A stretch of 64,000 nt of DNA from Novosphingobium album (ex Liu et al. 2023) (GCF_029076845.1 NZ_JARESE010000015.1:248001-312000), one strand, 5' to 3'; counted from the first letter of the stretch, positions 32,002 to 40,605 are shown. Translations and numbers: made by a program. Notes: a model not told the origin generated them from the sequence alone.

Positions 32002-34479
32002 ATGGGCGACATCAAGGCCAGCTACGGCTACACCGACGGCGACATCGACACCAACGATTCGGGTGCGCGCACTCTGGGCAGCATCATCGACGAGCGCTAC
32101 TCGCGCCGTCAGACGCTGTTCGGCGGCCTGGGCGCCACCGCGCTGGCCTTTTTCGGCACCAGCCTGCTCGCCGCCTGCGGCGATGACAACGAAGCGCCCG
32201 TCGTCACCGCCGGCGCCAATGCCAGCACCAATTCGGGCCGCGTGGTCACGCTCACCGCCACCGCCACCGACGACAAGGAAGTGACCCAGGCCGGCTGGAC
32301 CCAGGTCAGTGGCCCGACCGTCCAGCTGGCCGAAGGCACCAACAACACCATCACGTTCCTGGCCCCCAGCGTCGCCAGCAACACCGATCTGACCTTCGAA
32401 TTCTCGGCCAGCGACGCCAAGGGCGAAAAGGCCACCGCGCGCACGGTGATCACCGTGGCGCCGGCCGCGCTCGGCTTCACCGCCGTGCCGAAGAACAAGA
32501 ACGACGTCGTCACCGTGCCCGATGGCTATTCGGTCAAGGTCATGACGCGGCTGGGCGATCCGATCGCCGCCGGCGTCGCCGCCTATGCCAACGACGGCAC
32601 CGACACCAATTTCGCCCAGCGTATCGGCGATCATGGTGATGCGCTGCACTTCTTCGGGCTCAGCGCCGCGGGCGCGCGCGACGATGCCAGCTCGACGCGC
32701 GGCCTGCTCGTGCAGAACCACGAGAACATCAATATCCAGTACCTGCACCCCAACGGCCCGACCAACGCCAGCACCGGCCCGCGCCCCGAAGCCGAAGCGC
32801 TCAAGGAGATCGAGGCCCACGGCGTCAGCGTCGCCGAATACAAGGACGCGGGCGGCCGCAACTGGAGCTATGTGCAGGACAGCACGTTCAACCGCCGCAT
32901 CACGCCGAACACGCCGATGGCCTTCAGCGGCCCGGCGCGCGGATCGGCGCTGCTGCGCACCGTCTTCTCCACGGACGGCACCCAGGGCCGCGGCACGATC
33001 AACAACTGCGCCAACGGCATCTCGGGCTGGGCGACCAACCTGACGTGCGAGGAGAACTGGGCCGGCTACTTCCGCCGCGACGATTCCGGCGCGGGCGCCG
33101 ACAACGCGCAGCGCACCGACCGGGAGCTGACCGCGCTGCGCCGCTATGGCGTGACCAGCAATACCGGCAGCTATGCCTGGTCGAGCGCCAGCACCAGCAA
33201 CCCGGTGTTCCGCCGCTGGGACGCGCGCGCGACCGTGGGCGGCACCGCGACGACCGACTATCGCAACGAGCCCAACCAGCTGGGCTGGGTGGTCGAGATC
33301 GACCCCTACGATCCGGCCTCGACCCCGCGCAAGCGCACCGCGCTGGGCCGCTTCGGCCATGAAGGCGCGTGCTTTGGCCGCCTGGCCGATGGCAAGAAGG
33401 TGGCCGTCTACATGGGCGACGATTCGCGCGGCGAATACCTCTACAAGTTCGTGTCGAGCGCGAACTGGGCGCCGGCCGATGCGCAGGCGGCCAACCGCCT
33501 GGCGATGGGCGACAAGTACCTCGATGCCGGCACGCTCTATGTGGCCAGGTTCAATGCCAACGGTTCGGGCCAGTGGCTGCCGCTGGTCTTCGACCAGGTG
33601 CCCAACCGCGCCGCCACCGGCTCGGCGCCGGCCTATGCCTTCGCCGATCAGGCCGACATCCTGGTGAACACGCGCCTGGCCGCCGACGCGGTCGGCGCGA
33701 CGCCGATGGATCGCCCGGAATGGACCGCGGTCAACCCGGTCAATGGCGAGGTCTACCTGACGCTGACCAACAACAGCGCCTCGGTCCGCCCGCTGAACGG
33801 CACCGACGCGGCCAACCCGCGCCATTACAACGATCCCAAGAACGGCACCGCCAGCTACGGCAACCCCAACGGCCACATCATCCGCCTGCGCGAAGCCGGC
33901 GACGATACCGCCGCGACCACGTTCACCTGGGACATCTACCTGTTCGCCGCCGACTCGATCGACGCCGATCCGACCAACGTCAACATCTCGGGCCTGACCG
34001 CCGACAACGACCTGTCGAGCCCTGACGGCCTGTGGTTCTCGCGCACCGAGAACGCCGCCGGCAAGGTGCACCCGGTGCTCTGGATCCAGACCGACGATGG
34101 CGCCTTCACCGATCGCACCAACAACCAGATGCTCGCGGCGATCCCGGGCACGGTGGGCGACGGTGGCCCGGTGACGATCACCAATGTCGGCCAGAACGGC
34201 TCTGCCACGCAGGCGACCATCGCCGGCGCCAAGGCGACCGCCGCCAGCCTGCGCCGCTTCCTGATCGGCCCGGTCCAGTGCGAGATCACCGGCATCGACA
34301 GCACGCCGGACGGTCGCACGCTGTTCGTCGGCATCCAGCACCCCGGCGAGGAAGGCACGCCGGCCGCGCCCAGCAGCCACTGGCCGGCCAGCCAGGCGGG
34401 CGCGACTCCGGCGACCACCCGCCCGCGTTCGGCGGTCGTGGCGGTCACCAAGAACGACGGCGGCATCATCGCCCTCTGA
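32002..34479 (+). CDS. PhoX-family (DUF839) alkaline phosphatase-like Tat lipoprotein
   Basis: An 825-aa exported protein. The Tat signal has the twin arginines R35-R36 in SRRQTLFGG, a hydrophobic core and a lipobox-like SLLAAC with C59, so it is probably lipid-anchored. Residues 64-155 form an Ig/PKD-like beta domain (VVTLTATATDDKEV, TQVSGPTVQL). The rest is a PhoX/DUF839 beta-propeller: LVQNHENIN, TCEENWAGYF, GRFGHEGACFGR, YMGDDSRGEYLYKFVS, and near the C terminus DSTPDGRTLFVGIQHPGEEG. PhoX is a Ca/Fe phosphatase of the periplasm or surface. Regulation by phosphate fits the Pho box. Confidence 0.9.
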   Translation: MGDIKASYGYTDGDIDTNDSGARTLGSIIDERYSRRQTLFGGLGATALAFFGTSLLAACGDDNEAPVVTAGANASTNSGRVVTLTATATDDKEVTQAGWTQVSGPTVQLAEGTNNTITFLAPSVASNTDLTFEFSASDAKGEKATARTVITVAPAALGFTAVPKNKNDVVTVPDGYSVKVMTRLGDPIAAGVAAYANDGTDTNFAQRIGDHGDALHFFGLSAAGARDDASSTRGLLVQNHENINIQYLHPNGPTNASTGPRPEAEALKEIEAHGVSVAEYKDAGGRNWSYVQDSTFNRRITPNTPMAFSGPARGSALLRTVFSTDGTQGRGTINNCANGISGWATNLTCEENWAGYFRRDDSGAGADNAQRTDRELTALRRYGVTSNTGSYAWSSASTSNPVFRRWDARATVGGTATTDYRNEPNQLGWVVEIDPYDPASTPRKRTALGRFGHEGACFGRLADGKKVAVYMGDDSRGEYLYKFVSSANWAPADAQAANRLAMGDKYLDAGTLYVARFNANGSGQWLPLVFDQVPNRAATGSAPAYAFADQADILVNTRLAADAVGATPMDRPEWTAVNPVNGEVYLTLTNNSASVRPLNGTDAANPRHYNDPKNGTASYGNPNGHIIRLREAGDDTAATTFTWDIYLFAADSIDADPTNVNISGLTADNDLSSPDGLWFSRTENAAGKVHPVLWIQTDDGAFTDRTNNQMLAAIPGTVGDGGPVTITNVGQNGSATQATIAGAKATAASLRRFLIGPVQCEITGIDSTPDGRTLFVGIQHPGEEGTPAAPSSHWPASQAGATPATTRPRSAVVAVTKNDGGIIAL

Positions 34480-34493
34480 TCGGCAAGGAAAGG

Positions 34494-34525
34494 CGGAGAG
34501 GCGCGATGGCGCCTCTCCGTTTTTT
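34494..34525 (+). terminator. Strong Rho-independent terminator of the PhoX-like gene
   Basis: CGGAGAGGCGC pairs perfectly with GCGCCTCTCCG around GATG, followed by TTTTTT. It lies 15 bases after the stop codon. Confidence 0.95.
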
Positions 34526-34585
34526 ATTTCAATCCACTGGCGTGGATGCGGCGCCGGCGCGATTCAGCCGCGCCGGATCGAACCG

Positions 34586-35038
34586 TTAATGCAGCAGCGC
34601 CGCGTGCTGCATCGTATGCGGCAGGACGGCTGCCTTGCCGCCGGCCAGCTCGATCAGCGCCATCGCCAGCGCGCCGACCATCGCCAGCGCCAGCGTGGGG
34701 CCGCCGGCCATCCGCTCCGAAGTCTGCCCCGGCAGCACCACCGAGACGAGGAAATGCCCGTCGCTGCCGCGCGACATCATGTAGCCGGCATCGTCGATCA
34801 GGCTGAGCGCGGCGGTTTCATAAGCGCGCGCCTCGATCAGCATTTCCAGCCGGGCCGCGCTGTAAGTGGCCAGCCCGTCGATCAGGGTGTCTCCGGGGAC
34901 ATACGCGATGAGCGCGCGTATCTCGCGCAGCCGCTCGGCCTGTTCGCCGGGGCGTGAGCCCGCGCAGGCCATGGCTACATCGTGCAGACGTCGTCGCCAC
35001 TCCCCGCGCGTCATACCGTCGTGGAACCTGTCCGCCAT
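34586..35038 (-). CDS. Hypothetical protein, 150 aa
   Basis: No family recognised. The N-terminal half is helical and charged (GEQAERLREIRALIAYVPGDTL, YSAARLEMLIEARAYETAAL). A Gly/Ala-rich hydrophobic stretch (GGPTLALAMVGALAMALIELAGG) near residues 112-134 could be a membrane or buried helix. The gene is the third minus-strand gene after the TPR/FecR pair, separated from fecR by 104 bases; no strong promoter is visible there. It converges on the PhoX-like gene across a strong terminator. Coding potential is fair from composition and lack of competing frames. Confidence 0.6.
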   Translation of the reverse strand: MADRFHDGMTRGEWRRRLHDVAMACAGSRPGEQAERLREIRALIAYVPGDTLIDGLATYSAARLEMLIEARAYETAALSLIDDAGYMMSRGSDGHFLVSVVLPGQTSERMAGGPTLALAMVGALAMALIELAGGKAAVLPHTMQHAALLH

Positions 35039-35142
35039 CGTGTCCGCCTCGTTGCTAACGACTATCAGTGCCAGCAGGCTAACCGGAATGGGCTGACGAT
35101 CGACGAACGACCGCTTGTGTAGTGTTACGTAAGCGGGCGGGC

Positions 35143-36471
35143 TCAGCGTGGGATCTTGGGCGGCGGATCGGAAACCTGCGCGGGGTCTTTGGGCGGGAGC
35201 TGGACCGTGTTCGGGTTAACGGTGCCCACGGGCTGCACGGTCGGCCGGGGCGCGCGCGTTGGTGCAGGCGACGGCGTCGGTGTCTGGCCGGGCCCTCGGG
35301 TGCCGGGCGGCGTGCCGTTGGGCGTGGGCGAATACGTCGGTGTCGGCGTGGGCGCATGGCTCGGCGGTGGCGAAGGGGCGGGGGAGGGCGTCGACGTCGG
35401 CTGGCTGATCGGCAGGCGCGTGCCGCGCGGCGTGGAGGTCGGCGTCGGCGTGGGCGTGGGCGCCGGTGTTCCCGTGCCCCGGCCGATCGGCACGCTGGTT
35501 CCGCCGGTCGGCGTCGGGGTGGCATTGGGCGCCGACTGGCGCGGGCGCGGGGCATCGCTGTTCGGCTGCTCGCGCGTCGGGCGGGGCAGGCCGCCCAGAT
35601 CGGGGATATAGCTGCCGCCGGGAACCGGCCCGCCGCCGGGGTCTCCGCCGCCCGGATAGCCGCCGCCGTAATAAGGCGGAGGCGGGCGATCGCGATCGCG
35701 CCGGGGCACGGGCAGCGGCGCCGAATCGGTCGCGATGGGGGCCACGGGCGGCAGGATGAAGTCATCCAGCCGCACCAGCCCGCTGGACGAGATCTCGAAC
35801 GGGCCGATCGGCTCGGCGCCCGCGTAAGGCACGTAGGCGGCGAGCATCGGCCGGTCGAGCGTCACCGTCTCGTTCACCCCGGTGACATCGACCGCGCCGG
35901 CATTGACCCGGCCTTGCGTGCGCGGGCCGGGGCCGCGCAGCACGATCAGCGTCGCGGTGGCCGGATCGGATTGCACGTCGCGCGGGATCGCGCGTTCGCC
36001 CACGGCGATGGCGGCGGCCAGTTCGCCCACCGCGCCATCGAAGATCGTGCCGCGGATGCCGATCGTCGCGGCCGGGGTGCGCACCGATGCCGTCTTGGCG
36101 CGGCCGCCGCCGGACATGAAGCGGAACGCGCCCTTGGCCACGGTGGCCGATACCGTGCCGCCGGCCGGATCATAGACGAACTTGTCGATGGTGAGCTGTG
36201 CATTGGCGCCCACGGTGAACTTGGTCTTGTCCAGCAGCAGGATCTGCAGGCCGCTGCCGGTGCCGGTGCGCACCTGATCGGCCAGCGCCACGCGCTGCCG
36301 GACCTTGGCCGGGCCGAAGCCGCCGCCGGTCGGGCGGATGCGCACGTCGCGCACCACCACGGCGGCGATGCCCACGGCGGGCGCGGGTGCGGCCCAGGCC
36401 AGCGGCGACGTCGCCATGGCCAGCGCCGGCGGCACCAGCGCAAGCGCGCGCAGGCGGAGCGAGCGGGGCAT
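35143..36471 (-). CDS. FecR-domain secreted protein with Thr/Pro-rich tail
   Basis: A 442-aa exported protein: signal peptide at residues 1-28 ending near SPLAWA, a FecR domain at about 40-150 (VRTGTGSGLQILLLDKTKFT, SVRTPAATIGIRGTIFDG), a beta-rich region to about 220, then a long low-complexity segment rich in Pro, Thr and Gly with TPTPTPTS-like repeats. Unlike classical FecR anti-sigma factors it has no cytoplasmic domain or membrane anchor, and no sigma factor is near. Such stand-alone FecR proteins occur with TPR or CHASE2 partners. The ATG is two bases after the upstream TPR-like gene's stop. Confidence 0.82.
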   Translation of the reverse strand: MPRSLRLRALALVPPALAMATSPLAWAAPAPAVGIAAVVVRDVRIRPTGGGFGPAKVRQRVALADQVRTGTGSGLQILLLDKTKFTVGANAQLTIDKFVYDPAGGTVSATVAKGAFRFMSGGGRAKTASVRTPAATIGIRGTIFDGAVGELAAAIAVGERAIPRDVQSDPATATLIVLRGPGPRTQGRVNAGAVDVTGVNETVTLDRPMLAAYVPYAGAEPIGPFEISSSGLVRLDDFILPPVAPIATDSAPLPVPRRDRDRPPPPYYGGGYPGGGDPGGGPVPGGSYIPDLGGLPRPTREQPNSDAPRPRQSAPNATPTPTGGTSVPIGRGTGTPAPTPTPTPTSTPRGTRLPISQPTSTPSPAPSPPPSHAPTPTPTYSPTPNGTPPGTRGPGQTPTPSPAPTRAPRPTVQPVGTVNPNTVQLPPKDPAQVSDPPPKIPR

Positions 36472-36473
36472 GG

Positions 36474-36848
36474 TCAATTCCCCGGTCCCGAACAGGCATC
36501 CTGCACTTCGTCGCGCAGGCCCGGATCGATGTCATGGCCGCGCAGCCCGTCCAGCTCGATCAGCGCGCCGCGCCGGTCGTCCACCCGGCACAGCAGCGCG
36601 GCGTGATAGAGCCGCGCCGCATACGAGTGTTCGGGCTGGTTGAGGATGACGCGTTCCAGCGTCGCCAGGGCATCGAGCAGATCGCCGGCATCGGCCTGCC
36701 GCCGCGCCAGCGCCAGGCCCGCGGTCTCGCTTTCGCCCGCGCGCGACAGCGCGTCGAGCTGGGCCGGCGTCTCGGCCGGCGCGGCCGGGGCCGTGCCCAG
36801 CGCGAGCGCGGCGAGCGCCATGCTTCCTGCCTGCGGAATCCATCCCAT
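36474..36848 (-). CDS. Secreted TPR-like small protein
   Basis: A 124-aa protein with a signal peptide (SMALAALALGTAPAAPAE) followed by a helical-repeat segment: GLALARRQADAGDLLDALATLERVI, then NQPEHSYAARLYHAALLCRV, which matches the spacing of about 1.5 tetratricopeptide repeats. It is the first gene of an operon with the FecR-domain protein; TPR plus FecR pairs are common in Proteobacteria and probably act in the envelope. GGAGGGA eight bases ahead supports ATG 36848; the frame is open to 36992 but without a ribosome binding site. Confidence 0.7.
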   Translation of the reverse strand: MGWIPQAGSMALAALALGTAPAAPAETPAQLDALSRAGESETAGLALARRQADAGDLLDALATLERVILNQPEHSYAARLYHAALLCRVDDRRGALIELDGLRGHDIDPGLRDEVQDACSGPGN

Positions 36849-36928
36849 GTGCTTCCCTCCACCCCCTCGGGAATTAATGCAGGAGAAATAGCATGGCGGC
36901 CGGATCGCACCCAAGGAAATGCGCGGCC

Positions 36929-36944
36929 TGTGATTTAAATCACA
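36929..36944. promoter_or_regulatory. Perfect CRP/FNR-type palindrome
   Basis: TGTGATTTAAATCACA is an exact 16-bp palindrome equal to the CRP half-site pair TGTGA-N6-TCACA. It also resembles an FNR box (TGAT-N4-ATCA). It lies in the divergent region between the TPR/FecR operon and the LuxR-type gene. Confidence 0.7.
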
Positions 36945-36973
36945 CGACCAGCCGTGGCTGGCGCACGACGGAG

Positions 36974-36991
36974 TGACGCAAGATCGCGTCA
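36974..36991. promoter_or_regulatory. Palindrome TGACGC-N6-GCGTCA
   Basis: A perfect 6+6 dyad around AAGATC, 30 bases from the CRP-like palindrome in the same divergent region. An unidentified dimeric regulator would fit. Confidence 0.5.
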
Positions 36992-37030
36992 AATCGGCTC
37001 GATTTATGCGTCTATTTGGACCAGACTAGG

Positions 37031-37040
37031 GGTTATAACC
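37031..37040. promoter_or_regulatory. Palindrome GGTTATAACC in front of the LuxR-type gene
   Basis: A perfect 10-bp palindrome, flanked by CTAG-containing sequence on both sides, 28 bases before the ATG of the LuxR-type regulator. It includes TATAAC, which could be a -10 element, so a repressor site over the promoter is possible. Confidence 0.4.
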
Positions 37041-37067
37041 TAGGTAGTCGCGCTTTACCCATTAGCC

Positions 37068-37670
37068 ATGGAACGATTCCGAACCCTCTCGCTGATCGAT
37101 CCCGACACGCGCCGCCGCGCGGAAACGACGATGTCTTTCGCGCAAGGCCGCTTTCACGTCGAACCCTATGAAAGTCCGGCCGAATTCTTCGCCGACTGGC
37201 CGTTCGACAGCGTGTTGCTGGTCGCCGATAACGACGATTGCATCGCCAGCGTGCTGGAAGGGCTGCGCGCGCGCGGCGCCTGGCTGCCGATCATCGGCTT
37301 TTCCGATGTGGTGGACCCGCTGCGCAGCGCCCGCGTCATGTTCGATGGGCTGGTGGCCTATATCCCGGCGCCGGTCTCGCGCGATCTGGTGGACGCGTTC
37401 CTCTCGTCCACCGCGCAGGAACTGGCCGCGCTCACCCGGCGCAAGAACCGCGCCGCCGCCGCCCGGGCGCGCCTCAGCGGCCTGACCCGGCGCGAGGCCG
37501 AAGTGCTTTCGGGCGTTGCCGAAGGGCTGACCAACAAGGCCATCGCCGATCGCCTGGGCATCAGCCACCGCACGATCGAGATCCACCGCGCCAACCTGCT
37601 GCGCAAGCTGGACACCAATTCCAGCTACCAGGCGATGCGCGCCGCGATCGAGGCAGACCTGCTGTCCTGA
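37068..37670 (+). CDS. LuxR/FixJ-family regulator with degenerate receiver
   Basis: A 200-aa protein. The C-terminal helix-turn-helix is canonical: LSGLTRREAEVLSGVAEGLTNKAIADRLGISHRTIEIHRANLLRKL. Residues 1-125 resemble a receiver (LLVADNDD with D54, LPIIGFSDVVDP), but the conserved Lys-Pro is replaced by IPAPVS, so normal phosphorylation switching is doubtful. No kinase gene is adjacent. The promoter region is rich in palindromes. It was chosen from ATG 37068; the same coding frame has no earlier start with a ribosome binding site. Confidence 0.88.
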   Translation: MERFRTLSLIDPDTRRRAETTMSFAQGRFHVEPYESPAEFFADWPFDSVLLVADNDDCIASVLEGLRARGAWLPIIGFSDVVDPLRSARVMFDGLVAYIPAPVSRDLVDAFLSSTAQELAALTRRKNRAAAARARLSGLTRREAEVLSGVAEGLTNKAIADRLGISHRTIEIHRANLLRKLDTNSSYQAMRAAIEADLLS

Positions 37671-37786
37671 CCCCGGATCATCCCCGGAACGGGGAAGGGG
37701 ACCGCCGCGCGGCGGTGGTGGAGGCGGCCTGGCGCCATAGCCTTGCGGGCCGCGCCCATGGCGCGGCATCGGCGTCAAGAACGGCC

Positions 37787-38359
37787 CTATCGCACGACCT
37801 TGATCCGGGGCGGCATGGCATCGCCGCCCTGGCCATAGCCATTGGCGGGGTTGTCGCGCGCGGGCTCATCCTGGCCTTGCGCGGCGAAGCGGCCGCGCAA
37901 GGCCAGGATCATCCGCCGCATCCCATCGTCGGTCAGCCGCAGCAACGATTTGCGCGCGTCATTCGCGTCAAGGTCACGCACGATCAGGCCGTCGCGCTCC
38001 AGCTCGCGGATGCAGCGCAGCGCGGTGCTTTGCGGCACCGCCGAAGCGATGCAGGCGCTGGTGACATGGATCGCCTTGCCCCGGCTCTCCATGATGAACA
38101 GGTCCAGGAGGATATCCCACGCCGCTTCGCCGAAGCGGTGCGCCGGGCCGAAGAGCCGATCGCGGAAGCGGCGCAGGGCATAGAGCTGCTCGGCCACCTT
38201 GATGCATTCGGCCAGGTCTTCCTGGCTGATGCCGTCGGCGGTTCGCAGCCGTTGTTCCAGGCGCTTGGCCAGCGGGGTGACGCTGACTTCCTCCAGCGGC
38301 AGCGTTTCCGCGAATTGCAGAAGCTGCTCGGCCAGTTGCCTCAGGCGTTCACTGGGCAT
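37787..38359 (-). CDS. MarR-like winged-helix regulator
   Basis: A 190-aa protein with a helical N terminus (ERLRQLAEQLLQFAETL) and a MarR-like winged helix at about residues 85-155 (AWDILLDLFIMESRGKAIHVTSACIASAVPQSTALRCIRELERDGLI, then LRLTDDGMRRMILAL). The tail is basic and Gly-rich. Effector and targets are unknown. It lies 136 bases downstream of the membrane protein gene at 38495 and in the same direction. The overlapping plus-strand frame (37238-39010) is a composition artefact. Confidence 0.8.
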   Translation of the reverse strand: MPSERLRQLAEQLLQFAETLPLEEVSVTPLAKRLEQRLRTADGISQEDLAECIKVAEQLYALRRFRDRLFGPAHRFGEAAWDILLDLFIMESRGKAIHVTSACIASAVPQSTALRCIRELERDGLIVRDLDANDARKSLLRLTDDGMRRMILALRGRFAAQGQDEPARDNPANGYGQGGDAMPPRIKVVR

Positions 38360-38494
38360 GACATGCTCCGTTCATCAGGCGCATCGCGGCAAGGGTCTTT
38401 CGCGAAACGGCGATATCGGGTGAAGGGTTGCATCCGGGGACGCATCCGGTTTGGGCAAGCGCTTCGCGCGCCTGCGCGCGGCGGGCGAGCGGGA

Positions 38495-38935
38495 TCAATC
38501 CACCCGCCAGTCGCGATATCGCCCCACCCGCGCGCGGCGCAGCAGGTGGCAGAAGATACCGATCCCCAGGGCGACCATCTGGATATACTGCGGGAAGGCC
38601 ATCATCGCCCAGTAGACCTGGTTCGCGCCGATCTTCAGCAGCGTATAGCCATGCGCCAGCAGGACGATAAGCTGCATGGCGGCGATCACCAGCGGCCATA
38701 CCCGGTTGGCGCGCAGCGCCACCCACAGCACGCCGGCGAACACTGCGAAGTCGATCGTCACCAGGATCGGGTCGAGCCCGGTGAAATCGTCCGGCCCGCG
38801 CAGCATCACGCGGATCAGCGAAAACAGCAGGCTCGCCGACAGGATCGCGGCGACGCAGCGCTCCGGCCCCGATCCTCTCCGCATGGCGAAGAGGACGAGG
38901 ATGACCATCATCGTTATGGTTGCTGCCAGACGCAC
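38495..38935 (-). CDS. Four-helix membrane protein, unknown
   Basis: A 146-aa protein with about four membrane helices: LAATITMMVILVLFAM, VAAILSASLLFSLIRVML, ILVTIDFAVFAGVLWVAL with VWPLVIAAMQLIVLLAHGYTLL, and QYIQMVALGIGIFCHLL. Short basic loops (RRARVGRYRDWRVD) suggest a cytoplasmic C terminus. I do not recognise the family; similar small proteins are common in Sphingomonadales genomes. Confidence 0.7.
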   Translation of the reverse strand: MRLAATITMMVILVLFAMRRGSGPERCVAAILSASLLFSLIRVMLRGPDDFTGLDPILVTIDFAVFAGVLWVALRANRVWPLVIAAMQLIVLLAHGYTLLKIGANQVYWAMMAFPQYIQMVALGIGIFCHLLRRARVGRYRDWRVD

Positions 38936-38985
38936 CGGATTTACGCGATATCCTGTCGGGGGCTAGCCGGGAGGCGCCCGTCACC

Positions 38986-39318
38986 TCAGGCGGCCAGGCT
39001 CTCGTCGTGATGGCCGACCGGCTTGAGCTGGGGCGGGCAGTCGGACGCGAGGTCGCCAGTGATCTCGTGGTGCACGTCACGCATCCGGTTGTGCACCCGG
39101 CCCAGTTCCGAACCGGCGGCGAGCAGCGCCTGCTGCGATTTGGTCAGGCGCAGCAGGGCCTCCTGGCCGGTGAGCTTGCCCGTCGCGAGATCGCGGCGCG
39201 CGGTAACCATCGAACTGAACAGGAGCGACTGCTTGATCAGCGCTTCCTCAAGGGCTGCTTCGGCCTCGTGAATTTCACGAGCGATCCTGGCCGACGCGAC
39301 AGAGACGTTCATCGTCAT
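38986..39318 (-). CDS. Hypothetical helical protein, 110 aa
   Basis: Not recognised. It is strongly alpha-helical, probably coiled coil (ARIAREIHEAEAALEEALIK, ALLRLTKSQQALLAAGSELG), with a His-rich end (HNRMRDVHHEITGD and VGHHDES). ATGs at 39318 and 39312 are both possible and the upstream ribosome binding site is weak. It lies between two minus-strand regulators and next to the membrane protein gene. The end of the frame shows normal codon bias for this genome. Confidence 0.6.
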   Translation of the reverse strand: MTMNVSVASARIAREIHEAEAALEEALIKQSLLFSSMVTARRDLATGKLTGQEALLRLTKSQQALLAAGSELGRVHNRMRDVHHEITGDLASDCPPQLKPVGHHDESLAA

Positions 39319-39364
39319 TTTTTCGTACCCCACATTGGATTTCTCAGGACGCGAGCCGCCTTGG

Positions 39365-39925
39365 CTAGCCCTGCAAGGCATCAGACACCGATTTCACGAT
39401 GCTGAAGCCCGTCAGCGCCGTCACCAGGAAGGCGGCGGCGATCAGCACGATCGCCAGCAGCCGGGCCTGGGTTCCGTATTCGCCATCGAACAGCTCGGGA
39501 ACGACGCGGTAGTCCCGCACGGTCTCGGCGTCGGTTCCGGGATCGGCCCGGTCCGGTTCGCCCTGGTCCTGCGGGGGCAGGTCCTCGTCGTTCCGATCGC
39601 TTCCATTCGCGAAGAACGCCGGTGGCGCCATATGGGTTTTTTCATGTGTCAATCGTTCGGATATGGCTTCTCCGGCCGGTTCGCCCGCCTGCGCGCCGGT
39701 TTCGGCCAGGCGCAGGCGGCGATAGATCTGGGCGATTTCGGAACGGTTGCGCGCGCCCAGCTTGGCGCGCACGGTATCGAGCCGCTGGTCCACGGTGTGG
39801 GGCGATATGCCCAGCTCGCGCGAGATCTCCTTGGAGGTCTTGTGCTCGATCAGCAGGTCGAGCACCTCGCGCTGCTTGTCGGTCAGCGAGCCGAGCGACT
39901 GGATGGCGGTCAGATCCCCGGGCAT
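39365..39925 (-). CDS. LuxR-type helix-turn-helix protein with C-terminal membrane anchor
   Basis: A 186-aa protein with an N-terminal GerE/LuxR domain (SLGSLTDKQREVLDLLIEHKTSKEISRELGISPHTVDQRLDTVRAKLGARN), a polar, acidic, Asp/Pro-rich linker of about 75 residues and a single C-terminal membrane helix (ARLLAIVLIAAAFLVTALTGF). DNA-binding protein held at the membrane by its tail is the natural reading. ATG 39925, after GCGGGA, was chosen; ATGs at 39940 and 39979 are in frame. It has no sensor domain, so release by proteolysis is one possible mode of control (inference). Confidence 0.8.
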   Translation of the reverse strand: MPGDLTAIQSLGSLTDKQREVLDLLIEHKTSKEISRELGISPHTVDQRLDTVRAKLGARNRSEIAQIYRRLRLAETGAQAGEPAGEAISERLTHEKTHMAPPAFFANGSDRNDEDLPPQDQGEPDRADPGTDAETVRDYRVVPELFDGEYGTQARLLAIVLIAAAFLVTALTGFSIVKSVSDALQG

Positions 39926-40248
39926 CGTCCCGCACCGCATCGCAGCGTGGCTGCGTGCGTTCCTTGCCGATGCGGCCATTTTATCTGCGGCATCTCACGC
40001 GACCCACCAGTTTCCCGAGCACAACCCGCCAGCCAGCCGGCCGACGGGGCAGAGGCAAATCCTGAACCTTGCTGGAGGTCTATACAAGCTCGGCCCCGAC
40101 AGAAAGGGCCAAGCGCCCCTGCGAGCGACAATTTTGCGAATACGGTCCATTTCAGAACAGGATGAACCCCTGCCCAGGGGAAAATACCTATGATCGGTGC
40201 GCCATATCCGCTTTGCACCGGCGGTGCGATGCTGCTAATGGCGCGCGC

Positions 40249-40605
40249 ATGAGCAAGTTCAAACTCGGTGTCGGGGCGGTGCTGATCGCGTGGATCGGCA
40301 TTCTCGGCCTCGCCTTCCACTTCCTGTTCCACACCACGCCGCCGCTTTCGCCAGACCATGACGTGGCGCTGCATGACGATGCGGAGGATTTCGCCGCCGG
40401 CTCGCTCGGCAGCGAGCGGCGGGCGGAACTGCTGGCCGATACGCGCATCTATGTCGCCCAGCACAAGGATGCCGCCCCCGCCATGGCGCAGGGCAAGGAA
40501 CTGGCCCCGCCCGATTTCCTCAACCAGCAGCTCGCCGCGCACAACCTGAAGTGGCGCGTCAGCGCGGTCCACGGCCTGGACGCCGACATTTACGACGTTT
40601 CCTGA
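40249..40605 (+). CDS. Small membrane-anchored hypothetical protein, 118 aa
   Basis: The N terminus has one membrane helix (FKLGVGAVLIAWIGILGLAFHFLF) and the rest is an extracytoplasmic or cytoplasmic soluble domain (ELLADTRIYVAQHKDAAPAM, PDFLNQQLAAHNLKWRVSAVHG). No family recognised. ATG 40249 is the first start after a stretch lacking coding character. It is divergent from the membrane-tethered LuxR-type gene, with 320 bases between them that include no obvious operator. Confidence 0.6.
   Translation: MSKFKLGVGAVLIAWIGILGLAFHFLFHTTPPLSPDHDVALHDDAEDFAAGSLGSERRAELLADTRIYVAQHKDAAPAMAQGKELAPPDFLNQQLAAHNLKWRVSAVHGLDADIYDVS

Noticed and set aside
31927..34380. 817-residue open frame opposite the PhoX-like gene
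   Set aside because: Mirror frame of a well supported gene, with no protein motifs.
37238..39010. 590-residue plus-strand frame across the LuxR and MarR-type genes
   Set aside because: It crosses two better supported genes and is dominated by R, G, A, H and Q.
40069..40248. Upstream extension of the small membrane protein at 40249
   Set aside because: The extra 60 residues are rich in Cys and Arg without conservation signs and lack a ribosome binding site at the 40069 start.
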